A stretch of DNA of 64,000 nt from Chitinivibrionales bacterium. GTDB lineage: Bacteria; Fibrobacterota; Chitinivibrionia; Chitinivibrionales; FEN-1185. Made by a program: the position numbers and the translations under genes. The notes beneath the pieces are model-generated. The model did not search any database and was not told the origin of the DNA. It saw nothing but the letters and a program-made list of their open reading frames with translations. Location: assembly GCA_035516255.1 (NCBI GenBank), contig DATJAL010000052.1, positions 186,001 to 250,000 on the forward strand, given 5' to 3'. Positions 1 through 7,916 of this stretch are shown one piece after another. Within the stretch, counting starts at the first letter, position 1. Each line of letters begins with the position of its first letter.

Positions 1-2
1 AG

Positions 3-356
3 TCGGTCGACGTCGTCGAAGGCAGCACACGTCTGGTACAGATCCTTAACAAACTCGACGAGGCCGGTTCCGGCATCCAAGTTTCTCAGGAAAGCTCGCC
101 GGCGCCGGACATACCCGGCATGGTTTACCGGTTGCGCATCGGGACAATATTCGAGGCGGTGGTCGACACAAAGGGTGAGAAAAGCGCCGTATTCACTGGC
201 TGGGGAGACGATGGAGCTCCGCATTGGAGGAATTTGAATTCTCCGAAAACCGCTATGGCGATTCTTCAGGCGGTTAACGTCCGCGAAGGAAGATCATTGC
301 CCGTGTTCGTGAACCTTCCCCTTGGAGCCGGTGCGGGAAAGGAAGGTGCAAAGTGA
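3..356 (+). CDS. DUF3450-like periplasmic protein, C-terminal end (truncated by window)
   Basis: The reading frame is open from the window edge to the TGA at 354-356, so only the last ~117 residues are present. The tail (AHWRNL-like segment, then AILQAVNVREG, then a terminal LPVFVNLPLG) looks like the end of DUF3450 proteins, which end in an L-x-LP motif. DUF3450 genes normally open TtpC-type TonB2 operons in Vibrio and Shewanella, and that is exactly the context here: the stop overlaps the GTG of the next gene. Role is inferred to be periplasmic accessory to the energy-transducing complex. Identification rests on a short tail plus synteny. Confidence 0.6.
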   Translation, partial: SVDVVEGSTRLVQILNKLDEAGSGIQVSQESSPAPDIPGMVYRLRIGTIFEAVVDTKGEKSAVFTGWGDDGAPHWRNLNSPKTAMAILQAVNVREGRSLPVFVNLPLGAGAGKEGAK

Positions 357-1819
357 AAAAGACGTTTTTTGTAATTCTGTGGCTGACGGTGACGGCATCT
401 TTTGCAGGCAAAGCCGAAAAGATCCAAGCGATAAAGGAAACGGAACGCAAAGAACTCCAGAACGCCCTCGACAAATCGCGCGATAGTCTGCAAGAGCTCG
501 TTACAAAGCAATACGCGTTCGAGCAGCAGGCCGTGGAAATGAAAGAGGCAAACAAGGATGAATTCGACAAGCTGCACGAACAACAGGACCGCATGGAGAC
601 GGAACTCGCGCGCATCAAGGAAGAAAAACTCAATCGTGAACAGTCGCTTGCAGATGAAATAAAGAACCTCGAAGCGAAAAAGGAGGAGTGGACCTACCTG
701 CAAAACCAAATAAAAGACATCTTTCAGAAAGACGCCGATGGTCTGCTTGAAGCCTTTCCGCTCGACAAGGAACTTCGACGTGCCGAACTCGAAAAGATCC
801 GGGCGTCCTTGAGCGAACGCCATTCGCCCACGGCGGCGTTTGGAGCTTTTGTCAACTATAGGCTGGCATGGTTGGCCCTCGGGGATTCCATATCCCTCGC
901 CAAGGCCGTGGTCTTGCCTGAAGATGGCAGCCCAAAGCAACTGACCATCTCGCGATTCGGTAACGTGTTCGGGTACGGCATCGACCCGGCCGCGGGAACG
1001 TGCTACTATTTGCGCCAAACGGGAAGACTTGGATCTGATCGATTTTCGGTTGAAAAAATTGCGGCTCCACAACTCGCTACTAAGTTGACCGAACAGTTTC
1101 CCAAGTGGCTTTCCACCGGCCGGATTACCGGAGACGTGCTGATGGAAGTGATGCAAAATGACCAGGCCCGCATGCTCATTGCGGGAAAAAGACAATCCAC
1201 TGGTCTTGCGTTGTACGAATCGTTCGCCAAGGGCGGTTGGGTCATGATTCCCATGCTCATGTTACCCTTCTGGGTGCTGTACCTGATGGTCGTTAAAATC
1301 GCGCAATATGCAGGGCGGGGCAGCCTACTTAAGAAGCAATACGTCACAGCAATGAAGTTCCTTGAAAAGAAAGAGTTTAACAGCGCACTGGCATGGGCAA
1401 AGACTTGTAAGAGAGGGGTGATGGCCCGCATAGTTGCCGCAAGCCTTGAACGGCAAAGCCAGGGTAGGCAAACGGGTGAACGAGCGGCCTACGAAATTCT
1501 AACCCTTGAAACTCCGCCCTTACGCCGTCACCTCAATACATTAGCGGTGATCGCGGGGGCGGCTCCGCTGCTTGGATTACTTGGAACCATTAGCGGCATG
1601 ATAACTCTGTTCGCGGCGGTCACGCACTTTGGAACCGGAGACCCCAAATTTCTCGCGGGCGGAATATCCGAGGCGCTTATCACTGCGAAAACAGGGTTGG
1701 CTATTGCCATTCCCGTTCTGTTTATTCACGATCTTCTTCGTGCAGCAAAGGATCGTCTTATGGCAGACCTGGAGAACGATACGATTGCCGTACTCAACGC
1801 AGTGTATCCCGAGGAATAG
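353..1819 (+). CDS. TtpC-like MotA/TolQ/ExbB proton channel protein with N-terminal coiled coil
   Basis: 488 aa. Residues 1-18 form a signal peptide. Residues ~20-125 are a charged, heptad-like coiled coil (many KEE/ELE runs). Around 295-315 a membrane segment follows (GGWVMIPMLMLPFWVLYL). The C-terminal ~100 residues are a classic ExbB/TolQ channel region (LNTLAVIAGAAPLLGLLGTI, GGISEALITAKTGLAIAIP). Length and layout match TtpC of TonB2 systems, where it joins ExbB2, ExbD2 and TonB2 in the inner membrane to pass proton-motive force to outer-membrane receptors. GTG start overlaps the preceding stop, and the next gene begins 3 nt after its stop, so translation is probably coupled. Confidence 0.88.
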   Translation: MKKTFFVILWLTVTASFAGKAEKIQAIKETERKELQNALDKSRDSLQELVTKQYAFEQQAVEMKEANKDEFDKLHEQQDRMETELARIKEEKLNREQSLADEIKNLEAKKEEWTYLQNQIKDIFQKDADGLLEAFPLDKELRRAELEKIRASLSERHSPTAAFGAFVNYRLAWLALGDSISLAKAVVLPEDGSPKQLTISRFGNVFGYGIDPAAGTCYYLRQTGRLGSDRFSVEKIAAPQLATKLTEQFPKWLSTGRITGDVLMEVMQNDQARMLIAGKRQSTGLALYESFAKGGWVMIPMLMLPFWVLYLMVVKIAQYAGRGSLLKKQYVTAMKFLEKKEFNSALAWAKTCKRGVMARIVAASLERQSQGRQTGERAAYEILTLETPPLRRHLNTLAVIAGAAPLLGLLGTISGMITLFAAVTHFGTGDPKFLAGGISEALITAKTGLAIAIPVLFIHDLLRAAKDRLMADLENDTIAVLNAVYPEE

Positions 1820-1822
1820 GAA

Positions 1823-2860
1823 GTGTTCACACCGTTTCTAAAACTATTCTATGAAGGCGGATGGGTGCTGTTTCCCATCTTTGCCGTGTCGGTTGTAGTG
1901 TGGCACATCGTTTTCGGAAAGCTAATCCGCTTTGCACATCTACGCACGGCGCGCAAACGGGTCCATGCCATACTTGTGACGCAAAACGTTGAACCGACGA
2001 CGCGCACCGGCTACCCGGCCTTTGACGTGTTTGTCAAGAGGCTCCTGAAGCCGGGAATCAAACCGGAGCAGGTGGAACGGACGTTTGACGAGCTTGTGAT
2101 AGAAATCAAACCTGGGCTCGACCGGGGCTTTTCCACGATCACTGCCTGCATCGTTATGGCGCCGCTGTTGGGCTTGCTCGGAACCATCACCGGCATGAAC
2201 AGCATGTTCGCCATTATCGGCGAGTTCGGTTTCGGCAATCCGACAATCATGGCCAACGGGATTTCCATGGCGCTTGAGGCAACGCTCACCGGTCTGGCGG
2301 TTGCCGTGTCGTCGCTTTTGTTCCTTGATTACCTCAATACCGCAAAACAAAAGCTCATTGCCGGTCTGCGCGAAGACCGGGACATAATACTAAGTAAACT
2401 TCTCAGCGGCCGTTCCCAGACTAAGGCCGAGCCTATCAAGGGAGGATCAATGCGCCCCGTCAACAATCCATTCCACGAGGAACACCAAAACCCGGAAATC
2501 AACCTTGCGCCGTTTGTCGACACGATCATGATCCTTCTGATCTTTTTCGTGGTTACGGCAAACCTTTACGTAGAGACCGGCGTGGACGTATCCAAGCCAA
2601 AGGCGCAGAGCGCACGGCCTGCCGGCCAGAAAGCGATACTCATCGGAATCACCCGCGAAGGCACCGTCCACATTTACGGACGACAAACCACGATTGAACG
2701 CGTTCGCACGCTTGTGGAGCAGGAGGTGGGAAAACAGCCTGATATTTCGGTGGTGATTGTTTCTGATCGGGATGGCTCGGTCGGCAGGACTGTCGAGGTA
2801 ATCGACCAATGCACTCTTGCGGGCGCGCAGAAAATATCAATCGCGGCAAACAAGGATTAG
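1823..2860 (+). CDS. ExbB-ExbD fusion protein
   Basis: 345 aa, GTG start. Residues 1-~195 are a full ExbB (N-terminal EGGWVLFPIFAVSVVVWHIV helix; APLLGLLGTITGMNSMFAII; NGISMALEATLTGLAVAV). Residues ~210-345 are a full ExbD (NPEINLAPFVDTIMILLIFF) with the proton-path Asp at residue 233, equivalent to E. coli ExbD Asp25 by position. The two proteins are normally separate genes; here no stop lies between them. At the junction an in-frame ATG (2450) follows AAGGGAGG, so free ExbD could also be made. Sits between the TtpC-like gene and tonB in the same operon. Confidence 0.9.
   Translation: MFTPFLKLFYEGGWVLFPIFAVSVVVWHIVFGKLIRFAHLRTARKRVHAILVTQNVEPTTRTGYPAFDVFVKRLLKPGIKPEQVERTFDELVIEIKPGLDRGFSTITACIVMAPLLGLLGTITGMNSMFAIIGEFGFGNPTIMANGISMALEATLTGLAVAVSSLLFLDYLNTAKQKLIAGLREDRDIILSKLLSGRSQTKAEPIKGGSMRPVNNPFHEEHQNPEINLAPFVDTIMILLIFFVVTANLYVETGVDVSKPKAQSARPAGQKAILIGITREGTVHIYGRQTTIERVRTLVEQEVGKQPDISVVIVSDRDGSVGRTVEVIDQCTLAGAQKISIAANKD
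2438..2452 (+). promoter_or_regulatory. Internal Shine-Dalgarno and ATG at the ExbB/ExbD junction
   Basis: AAGGGAGG at 2438-2445 is followed after 4 nt by an in-frame ATG (2450) that would give a standard-size 136-aa ExbD. This looks like the original exbD ribosome binding site kept after loss of the exbB stop codon. The spacer is slightly short, so use of the site is inferred. Confidence 0.55.
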
Positions 2861-2866
2861 CCCCTC

Positions 2867-3502
2867 ATGCATATCCTTTCCTATTGGTTGCTTTGGATCG
2901 GGCGTCTAGCGCTTGCCGTTGTGGTGAGCTTTCTCCTGTTCACCGGAGTTTCGCTTTTGCACGCAGCGGTGGGACTCGGTTCCAAGTCGGACAAGCAGCA
3001 GGCGCTCAGGATCTCGGCAACGGACATCGTGCGCAAGCCACCTGAGGAAAAAAAGCTGGTGCAGCAGCGCATCCGTCAAGTGCAAACGCCGACGAACCAG
3101 GGAAGGTCCCTAGAGAACCAGATGACCATGCGCTTCGCGCCGGACCTGGATGTAGACAATTCGGGGGAAGGGGCGGGTGTGGCGCTGCAAAAGCAGGAAC
3201 TTTCAGCCGAAGTGTTTGAGCAGGGACAAGTCGACCAGGACGCGTCGCCGGATTACACGCCGCCGATCCCGTATCCTAATCGCGCGGCCGAGCAGGGGAT
3301 CAAAGGTACAGTCGAAGTGGAATTTGTCGTCACCCACGAGGGAAAGATAACCGATGTCCAGGTCACGAAATCGTCATCGTCTTTGTTCACCGAAGCTGTC
3401 AAGCGAGGAGTGGCCCAATGGCGCTTCAAACCGGCGAAGAACAAGGGGATTCCGGTCAACCAGCGGTTCCGCCAAGTAATCCATTTCAATCTTGACCAGT
3501 GA
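2867..3502 (+). CDS. tonB: TonB family energy transducer
   Basis: 211 aa. One N-terminal membrane anchor (residues ~8-33), a short linker with no long proline-lysine repeat, and a C-terminal TonB domain (residues ~125-211: PIPYPNRAAEQGIKGTVEVE, then VTHEGKITDVQVTKSSS, WRFKPAKNKGIPVNQRFRQV). TonB spans the periplasm and contacts TonB boxes of outer-membrane receptors. It starts 6 nt after the ExbB-ExbD stop, and its TGA overlaps the possible GTG of the next gene. The short linker fits TonB2-type systems, where TtpC and a TPR protein complete the machine. Confidence 0.9.
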   Translation: MHILSYWLLWIGRLALAVVVSFLLFTGVSLLHAAVGLGSKSDKQQALRISATDIVRKPPEEKKLVQQRIRQVQTPTNQGRSLENQMTMRFAPDLDVDNSGEGAGVALQKQELSAEVFEQGQVDQDASPDYTPPIPYPNRAAEQGIKGTVEVEFVVTHEGKITDVQVTKSSSSLFTEAVKRGVAQWRFKPAKNKGIPVNQRFRQVIHFNLDQ

Positions 3503-3513
3503 TTTTGAGTATC

Positions 3514-4446
3514 ATGAAAAGCAAAGCATTCTTCATTCTTATGTTCATTGCCGTGGCAATTCCTGCCGCCGCCATGACCTCGCTTTCCCAGGCTGATTCT
3601 GCCTACAACGCCGGGAATTTTCGCCAGGCGATCAAATTGTTCCACACGGCAGCCGGAGAAGGCGAGACTCCGGCACTGTGCTACTACAATATGGCCAATG
3701 CGTACTTCCAGCTCGACAGCCTTGCGGAAGCGGTCGTTTACTATCGCGCATGCATCCAGAATGCACCTGATTTCTTCAAGGCCAATTTCAACCTTTCCGT
3801 GTGCTATTACCAGCTTAACGACCTCGGCCGTTGCCTAGCATCGATAAAACGCACGCTTGAACTTGATCCGACGCATCAGAAGGCGCTTCTGATCCAGGCC
3901 GCTGCGCTGCGCCGCGTGGGCGCAATTGCCAAGGCCGTGGCAGCCTTTGAAAACATAATCAGGCTGTATCCTCAAGTCGAGGAGGCCTACATCGCTCTCG
4001 GAGAAATGTACCGCGACATCGGCGATGCGGACGAGGCAACCAAATGGCTCGAATCTTTTCCGCTGAACGGCAAGAACACCTTGTACGTTGATTTGTTGCT
4101 TGCCGACTTGTACGAAAAGGCGGGGGACGTTTCCCGATCCATTTCTTATCTTACCATGGCCTTTAATCTAGACACAACTAAACAATGGACCCTGTATCGT
4201 ATTGCGCAGCTGCACCAGCAATCCGGCAACCAGCTCGTGGCGCTTGAGACCTGCCGTGACGGCATGAGGCGTTTCCCGAACTTCGCGGACATGGCCGTGC
4301 TCGCCGGCAGCATCGCTTTTGATCGCCAGCGCATTGACGAAGCGGAACAGTTCTTTGCTCAAGGCGCGAAAAACGGAAGCCCGTCCGCTGTTGTGGGTCT
4401 CACCAACGTTCGCGCTTGGCGTAAGGCACATTTTGTTGAGCAGTAG
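3514..4446 (+). CDS. TPR protein of the TonB2-type operon
   Basis: Signal peptide at residues 1-~20 (FFILMFIAVAIPAAA), then about seven TPR-like 34-residue units up to residue ~300 (for example ADSAYNAGNFRQAIKLFHTA and YYNMANAYFQLDSLAEAVVY). Predicted periplasmic. TPR genes commonly close DUF3450-ttpC-exbB-exbD-tonB operons, where they help the TonB complex. I chose ATG 3514; a GTG at 3499 overlapping the tonB stop would add five residues and is possible. Confidence 0.85.
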   Translation: MKSKAFFILMFIAVAIPAAAMTSLSQADSAYNAGNFRQAIKLFHTAAGEGETPALCYYNMANAYFQLDSLAEAVVYYRACIQNAPDFFKANFNLSVCYYQLNDLGRCLASIKRTLELDPTHQKALLIQAAALRRVGAIAKAVAAFENIIRLYPQVEEAYIALGEMYRDIGDADEATKWLESFPLNGKNTLYVDLLLADLYEKAGDVSRSISYLTMAFNLDTTKQWTLYRIAQLHQQSGNQLVALETCRDGMRRFPNFADMAVLAGSIAFDRQRIDEAEQFFAQGAKNGSPSAVVGLTNVRAWRKAHFVEQ

Positions 4447-4487
4447 TGGTTGAATAAGAAGATTGCATCAAGATAGAATAGATAGGT

Positions 4488-4685
4488 ATGCTACCACTGT
4501 TAAAGGAAGGTGACGCAAGGGTTAATCGGAAGATCACGCTTATATTTGTTACGCCTTTTCTTTTTTGGTTATTGCCCGGTTGCTCCCTGCACACGAATCC
4601 CCAATCCATTCAGTCTCAACAACGAAACAACCAAGAATATCTATTCGCAGCTGGCGCACTGCAAGCAATTAATTATCCAGAATAG
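4488..4685 (+). CDS. Possible small lipoprotein (weak)
   Basis: 65 codons. N-terminal charged residues, a hydrophobic run (ITLIFVTPFLFWLLPG) and Cys in an LPGC context that would fit lipoprotein signal peptidase II, then a short polar tail. No strong Shine-Dalgarno. It follows the TonB operon by 41 nt in the same direction. Could equally be chance or a decayed gene end. Confidence 0.25.
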   Translation: MLPLLKEGDARVNRKITLIFVTPFLFWLLPGCSLHTNPQSIQSQQRNNQEYLFAAGALQAINYPE

Positions 4686-4882
4686 ATTGAATAGGGAAGA
4701 CCTCCCCAGGTTTAGTACTGTAAAAGTGCGAGTGAAGCGCTGCCGGACGTGAACGCTGGACATGCGCAGCAGTAATGCTGTGCTGTCAAACAAATATCAT
4801 CCAGTATACGAAAGCCAGCTTTATTGATGCGCATGCCAAGTGAGCGCCTGCAGCTGAACGATCCAATGTTGTCCATGTGGCT

Positions 4883-4907
4883 GTTGTAGGCTGTTTTCGC
4901 CAATTCA
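4883..4907 (-). repeat. 25-bp imperfect inverted repeat, left copy
   Basis: Read on the minus strand this begins TGAATTGGCGAA and ends TACAAC, matching 21 of 25 positions with the plus-strand sequence at 5487-5511. The two copies point outward and bracket the AT-rich membrane-protein gene. Confidence 0.55.
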
Positions 4908-4955
4908 CTATATTCGTAGAACCCCAGCGTTACTGTTTATATTGTATTTGTTGAA

Positions 4956-5444
4956 TTAATAATTACACGGATTGCCAGAAGTTGCTTTGCCAGATGGACT
5001 CTTATAAGGAATGTCCCATCTCTTATTTGGTAACCAATCAGGAATTATAAATAAGTTTCTTTTTGATGTTCTGTAAAGTGATGTTGTTGAATCGCCAACA
5101 CATCTTTTGTATTTATTCAACTCCCAATAGACGATATCTAAATTTCTACCCTTACCTGGCATTTCCATTGCCATAAATTTTCCATCGCTTGTTTCATAAA
5201 GGTACTGTCGAATAAATGGGATTCCCCCAAATTCTCCGTAAGAAAAAAAGAACATTAAAATTGCGAATATGTTAAAAAACGTCTTTCTAATTTTAGTATC
5301 TATTTTGACAAACTTTTTAAAAAAATACAGATAAATTACACATAATATAATAGACAATGGGATACTTAAAAATGTTCCGAACATTGCATGCGCGATATTA
5401 ACAGATATATAAGTTATCGTCAGAATAGTTATTTTTTTATTCAT
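4956..5444 (-). CDS. AT-rich hypothetical membrane protein
   Basis: 162 aa. Three hydrophobic segments in the first ~80 residues (ITILTITYISVNIAHAMF; LSIPLSIILCVIYLYFF; FFNIFAILMFFFSYGEF), then a polar domain of ~80 residues. No family recognised. Base composition is far more AT-rich than its neighbours, with many ATA and TTT codons, which suggests recent acquisition. It lies alone inside a segment bounded by 25-bp imperfect inverted repeats. The start ATG is preceded by AAATAAAATG-type sequence without a strong ribosome site. Confidence 0.65.
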   Translation of the reverse strand: MNKKITILTITYISVNIAHAMFGTFLSIPLSIILCVIYLYFFKKFVKIDTKIRKTFFNIFAILMFFFSYGEFGGIPFIRQYLYETSDGKFMAMEMPGKGRNLDIVYWELNKYKRCVGDSTTSLYRTSKRNLFIIPDWLPNKRWDIPYKSPSGKATSGNPCNY

Positions 5445-5486
5445 TTTATTTCCAATATTATTCTTTCGCAGTTTTTTTTACCTTTA

Positions 5487-5511
5487 TGAATTGGCGAAGA
5501 TTGCGTACAAC
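5487..5511 (+). repeat. 25-bp imperfect inverted repeat, right copy
   Basis: Begins TGAATTGGCGAA and ends TACAAC; partner of 4883-4907. It runs directly into a stem (CGTTCC 5511-5516 with GGAACG 5554-5559, plus CAA 5508-5510 with TTG 5563-5565 and a three-base bulge). That shape recalls integron attC folds, but the attC consensus cores are not matched. Confidence 0.5.
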
Positions 5512-5687
5512 GTTCCAGGCATGCAGAAGTTGCCCGATTGCCGACATGACGCCGGAACGAAGTTGACGGCGACGGAGGCATCAAACCGGCCTTGTGATCC
5601 CTTGCACTATTGTTTGTCTGTTTGGGCACCCAAGCCTTCGTTTTTCGTCGCGCTCTTCGGACTTTTTCAAGAAAGCCCTTTCAATAC

Positions 5688-7328
5688 TTATTTTACTCTC
5701 TTGAAATCGAGACCAAACATGGTTATTATGTCCTTGGATGCAATGATAGTTTCTCCTGCAAACCTTCCATACCCGATGGTAATTGCCTCAGAATCATTTA
5801 TGGCATCCAGGAATATTTTTAACCGTCCCATTTTATCGACAATACTTGAAAGCGCCATTCCGTCATGGGTGCATTGAAGTTTAAAAGATTTCAACCGTGG
5901 TCGCTCTTCATTAACACAAACGTAATTGCCGCTTCTTTGTTTCCACGTTTCCGTAACATTCAAAGGCCTAAATTGTTTCCCCTGCGGTGAGCGAAAACCG
6001 AGTTGCTCAAGGGCAAATACTTTTTCGCCATTGATTTCAACGATACCTACGCGAAGCATCGATAGTTTTTTCAATTTCAAGGGTAAAAAACCGAAAAGCA
6101 TAAAAAGAGCGCCAAACCAGCCATCGCTATGCGGTTGAAGACGAAATATGCCTGAAGCCAATTTAGCCACGAGATGTTTTCCAGAGACCAAGGTTTCTGC
6201 CATTCCCGAAAGTGTGAAAAATCGACCGGTCAGAGTTTTCATTTTTTCAGGTGAAAGGGTTGATGGCATTTTCCCTTGATCTGGTGGAACAGCTATATGA
6301 TGGCCTTCTTCGAGAAACAACTGAAGAATGTCGACCGCTAATGTATGGTTCATCGTAGCGCCGGTAGATGAGTTTGTCAACAAGGTGATACCAAGTTTTC
6401 TCTCTGGAATAAGAACCACAAGACTGAAAAAGTGTGGCGTACCACCATCATGCCAGATTACCTTGCCACCGTGATCGAGTCCCGGTTTACCCATAAACCA
6501 TCCTAGTCCGCAAATAAAGCTCATGTCTATGGCATTGTCTGGATATTGGGGAGTAAGCATCATATCAAAAGTATTATTATTGACAAAAATGTTCTTGCCG
6601 GAATTCAGAATCGAATTCATAAACAATGCCATATCCGGGGCCGTTGAATGAATCCCCCCTTCAGGAACTGCTTTCATCATTCCTTCAAATTGTTCTTTCC
6701 CCATTCGGTAAGGTTTTGAAAGAGCTTTTCTTTTCTCATCAGAAAGACCTATTGCCGAATTGGTCATGCCGATTTTTCTTAATAAAACATCGTCAATATA
6801 TTTGTGAAAAGGCATGCCGCTGATTCGGCTGATAAGCACGCCCAGGAGTTCATATCCAAGATTAGAATAATAGAACATTTGTCCAGGGGGACAAATGGCA
6901 TATGCGTTTTGAAGGTAGGGCAGAACAGAATGGAAGGCTTCGAGATTATCGTTATAATAATCACGCAGGTTATCGCAAGGAAGGCCAGAATGATGGCACA
7001 AAATGTCGCGGATAGTTATCGGTCTATCGGATGGAAAACGGGATTTTACGGAGAATTCCGGGATGTATTCCTTTATGGGCTTATCAATATCAATCTTGCC
7101 CTGCTCGGCAAGCTGCATGACAGCGGATGCCGTGAAGACCTTGGTAATTGACCCGATTTTGAAAAGTGTCGAATCATTAACGGGGATGTTGTTCTTTTTG
7201 TCGGCATAACCAAAGTTTCTGAGAATTACCGGAGCATTGTCATTGATGATCGAAATGCTGGCGCCGGTGATCCGATAGGTTTTCATGGCGCGTTGGACTA
7301 ATGCCGCGGCTCTTTCATTTAAATCCAT
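5688..7328 (-). CDS. Serine beta-lactamase-like (class C/esterase) protein
   Basis: 546 aa, PF00144 family of penicillin-binding-protein-like serine hydrolases. S60-x-x-K63 (GSITK) is the nucleophile motif, Y154-S-N156 the second motif and H293-D-G the third (usually K/H-x-G). The catalytic domain ends near residue 350, and a ~190-residue C-terminal extension follows. No signal peptide is evident, so it may be cytoplasmic, or its start may be annotated short. Substrate cannot be told: these proteins include D-aminopeptidases, esterases and transpeptidase relatives as well as beta-lactamases. Codon usage is AT-rich compared with the rest, in line with the accessory region around it. Confidence 0.85.
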   Translation of the reverse strand: MDLNERAAALVQRAMKTYRITGASISIINDNAPVILRNFGYADKKNNIPVNDSTLFKIGSITKVFTASAVMQLAEQGKIDIDKPIKEYIPEFSVKSRFPSDRPITIRDILCHHSGLPCDNLRDYYNDNLEAFHSVLPYLQNAYAICPPGQMFYYSNLGYELLGVLISRISGMPFHKYIDDVLLRKIGMTNSAIGLSDEKRKALSKPYRMGKEQFEGMMKAVPEGGIHSTAPDMALFMNSILNSGKNIFVNNNTFDMMLTPQYPDNAIDMSFICGLGWFMGKPGLDHGGKVIWHDGGTPHFFSLVVLIPERKLGITLLTNSSTGATMNHTLAVDILQLFLEEGHHIAVPPDQGKMPSTLSPEKMKTLTGRFFTLSGMAETLVSGKHLVAKLASGIFRLQPHSDGWFGALFMLFGFLPLKLKKLSMLRVGIVEINGEKVFALEQLGFRSPQGKQFRPLNVTETWKQRSGNYVCVNEERPRLKSFKLQCTHDGMALSSIVDKMGRLKIFLDAINDSEAITIGYGRFAGETIIASKDIITMFGLDFKRVK

Positions 7329-7349
7329 AGTATCAAGAAACTCTTCCTT

Positions 7350-7586
7350 TCAATAAATCCACGGCACAAGTCGCCAAGTTCTTGTCATGTAGCCGCGGTA
7401 TTCCGGAAATTCAGCGATCATGAATTTCTCTTCCTTGTGAATTCGTAATATCGCTCCTATAATGCAAAGAGGTAGGAATAAAAAAGCAATCAATGAATGT
7501 AACATCAACCATGTGCCTGCTACCTGCAGCAGTGTGGCGCAATATAAGGGATGACGCACAACCCGATAAATACCGTTAGTCTGCAA
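7350..7586 (-). pseudogene. Isoprenylcysteine/phospholipid methyltransferase-like, C-terminal fragment
   Basis: 78 codons that match only the C-terminal half of the ICMT/PEMT membrane methyltransferase fold: GIYRVVRHPLYCATLL (the RHPxY SAM-binding motif), a hydrophobic pair of helices, then EEKFMIAEFPEYRGYMTRT and LVPWIY. Full-length members have about 150-220 aa, with two to three more helices before the RHP motif. The only start is a TTG, and the sequence upstream (7590 onward) does not continue the protein in any frame. The 5' part appears to have been lost by a rearrangement near 7590. It ends 21 nt before the start of the beta-lactamase-like gene. Confidence 0.65.
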
Positions 7587-7916
7587 ACGTTGATTCTCGG
7601 AACGTCCCTTCGGCGCTCAACGCCTTTGCGAGGCGTCCTGTCCAATACGCGGTTCAATCCTTTACGGGACGGGCCGGACTGGTTTCTCTTCAACCGCTGC
7701 GGTACGTGGCTCGGTCATGCAGATTCTTCTTTCAAGATAGGTCAAAAGGGATCACTACAAATCAACCTTCCGCGCTCCGGAAAAGCAAGGCTTGCGGTGG
7801 AAAATTGCCGGTCAAAATGCACAATAGGGGCGGGCCGAAGCAACGTTGGAGAAGTCAGGCCGAAGCAGAATTCTCGTCGCGCAGCAAAGTATTAATGCAA
7901 CACTAAATCATGCGCG
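7587..7916. other. Gene-free stretch next to the truncated methyltransferase
   Basis: No coding signal in any frame. Contains a palindromic segment near 7610-7640 (GGCGCTCAACGCC, then TTTGCGAGGCG) that could form a hairpin. It marks the breakpoint at which the methyltransferase fragment starts. Confidence 0.45.

Larger units (their letters stand above)
4447..4955. other. Intergenic region with weak ORF and left end of AT-rich island
   Basis: No well-supported gene. A 65-codon ORF (4488-4685 +) has a hydrophobic stretch ending LLPGC, which could be a lipobox of a tiny lipoprotein, but it has no homologue I recognise. From ~4740 the sequence is rich in inverted repeats: AACGCTGG at 4752-4759 pairs with CCAGCGTT at 4924-4931, and GTTGTAGGCTGTTTTCGCC begins at 4883. 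Confidence 0.5.
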
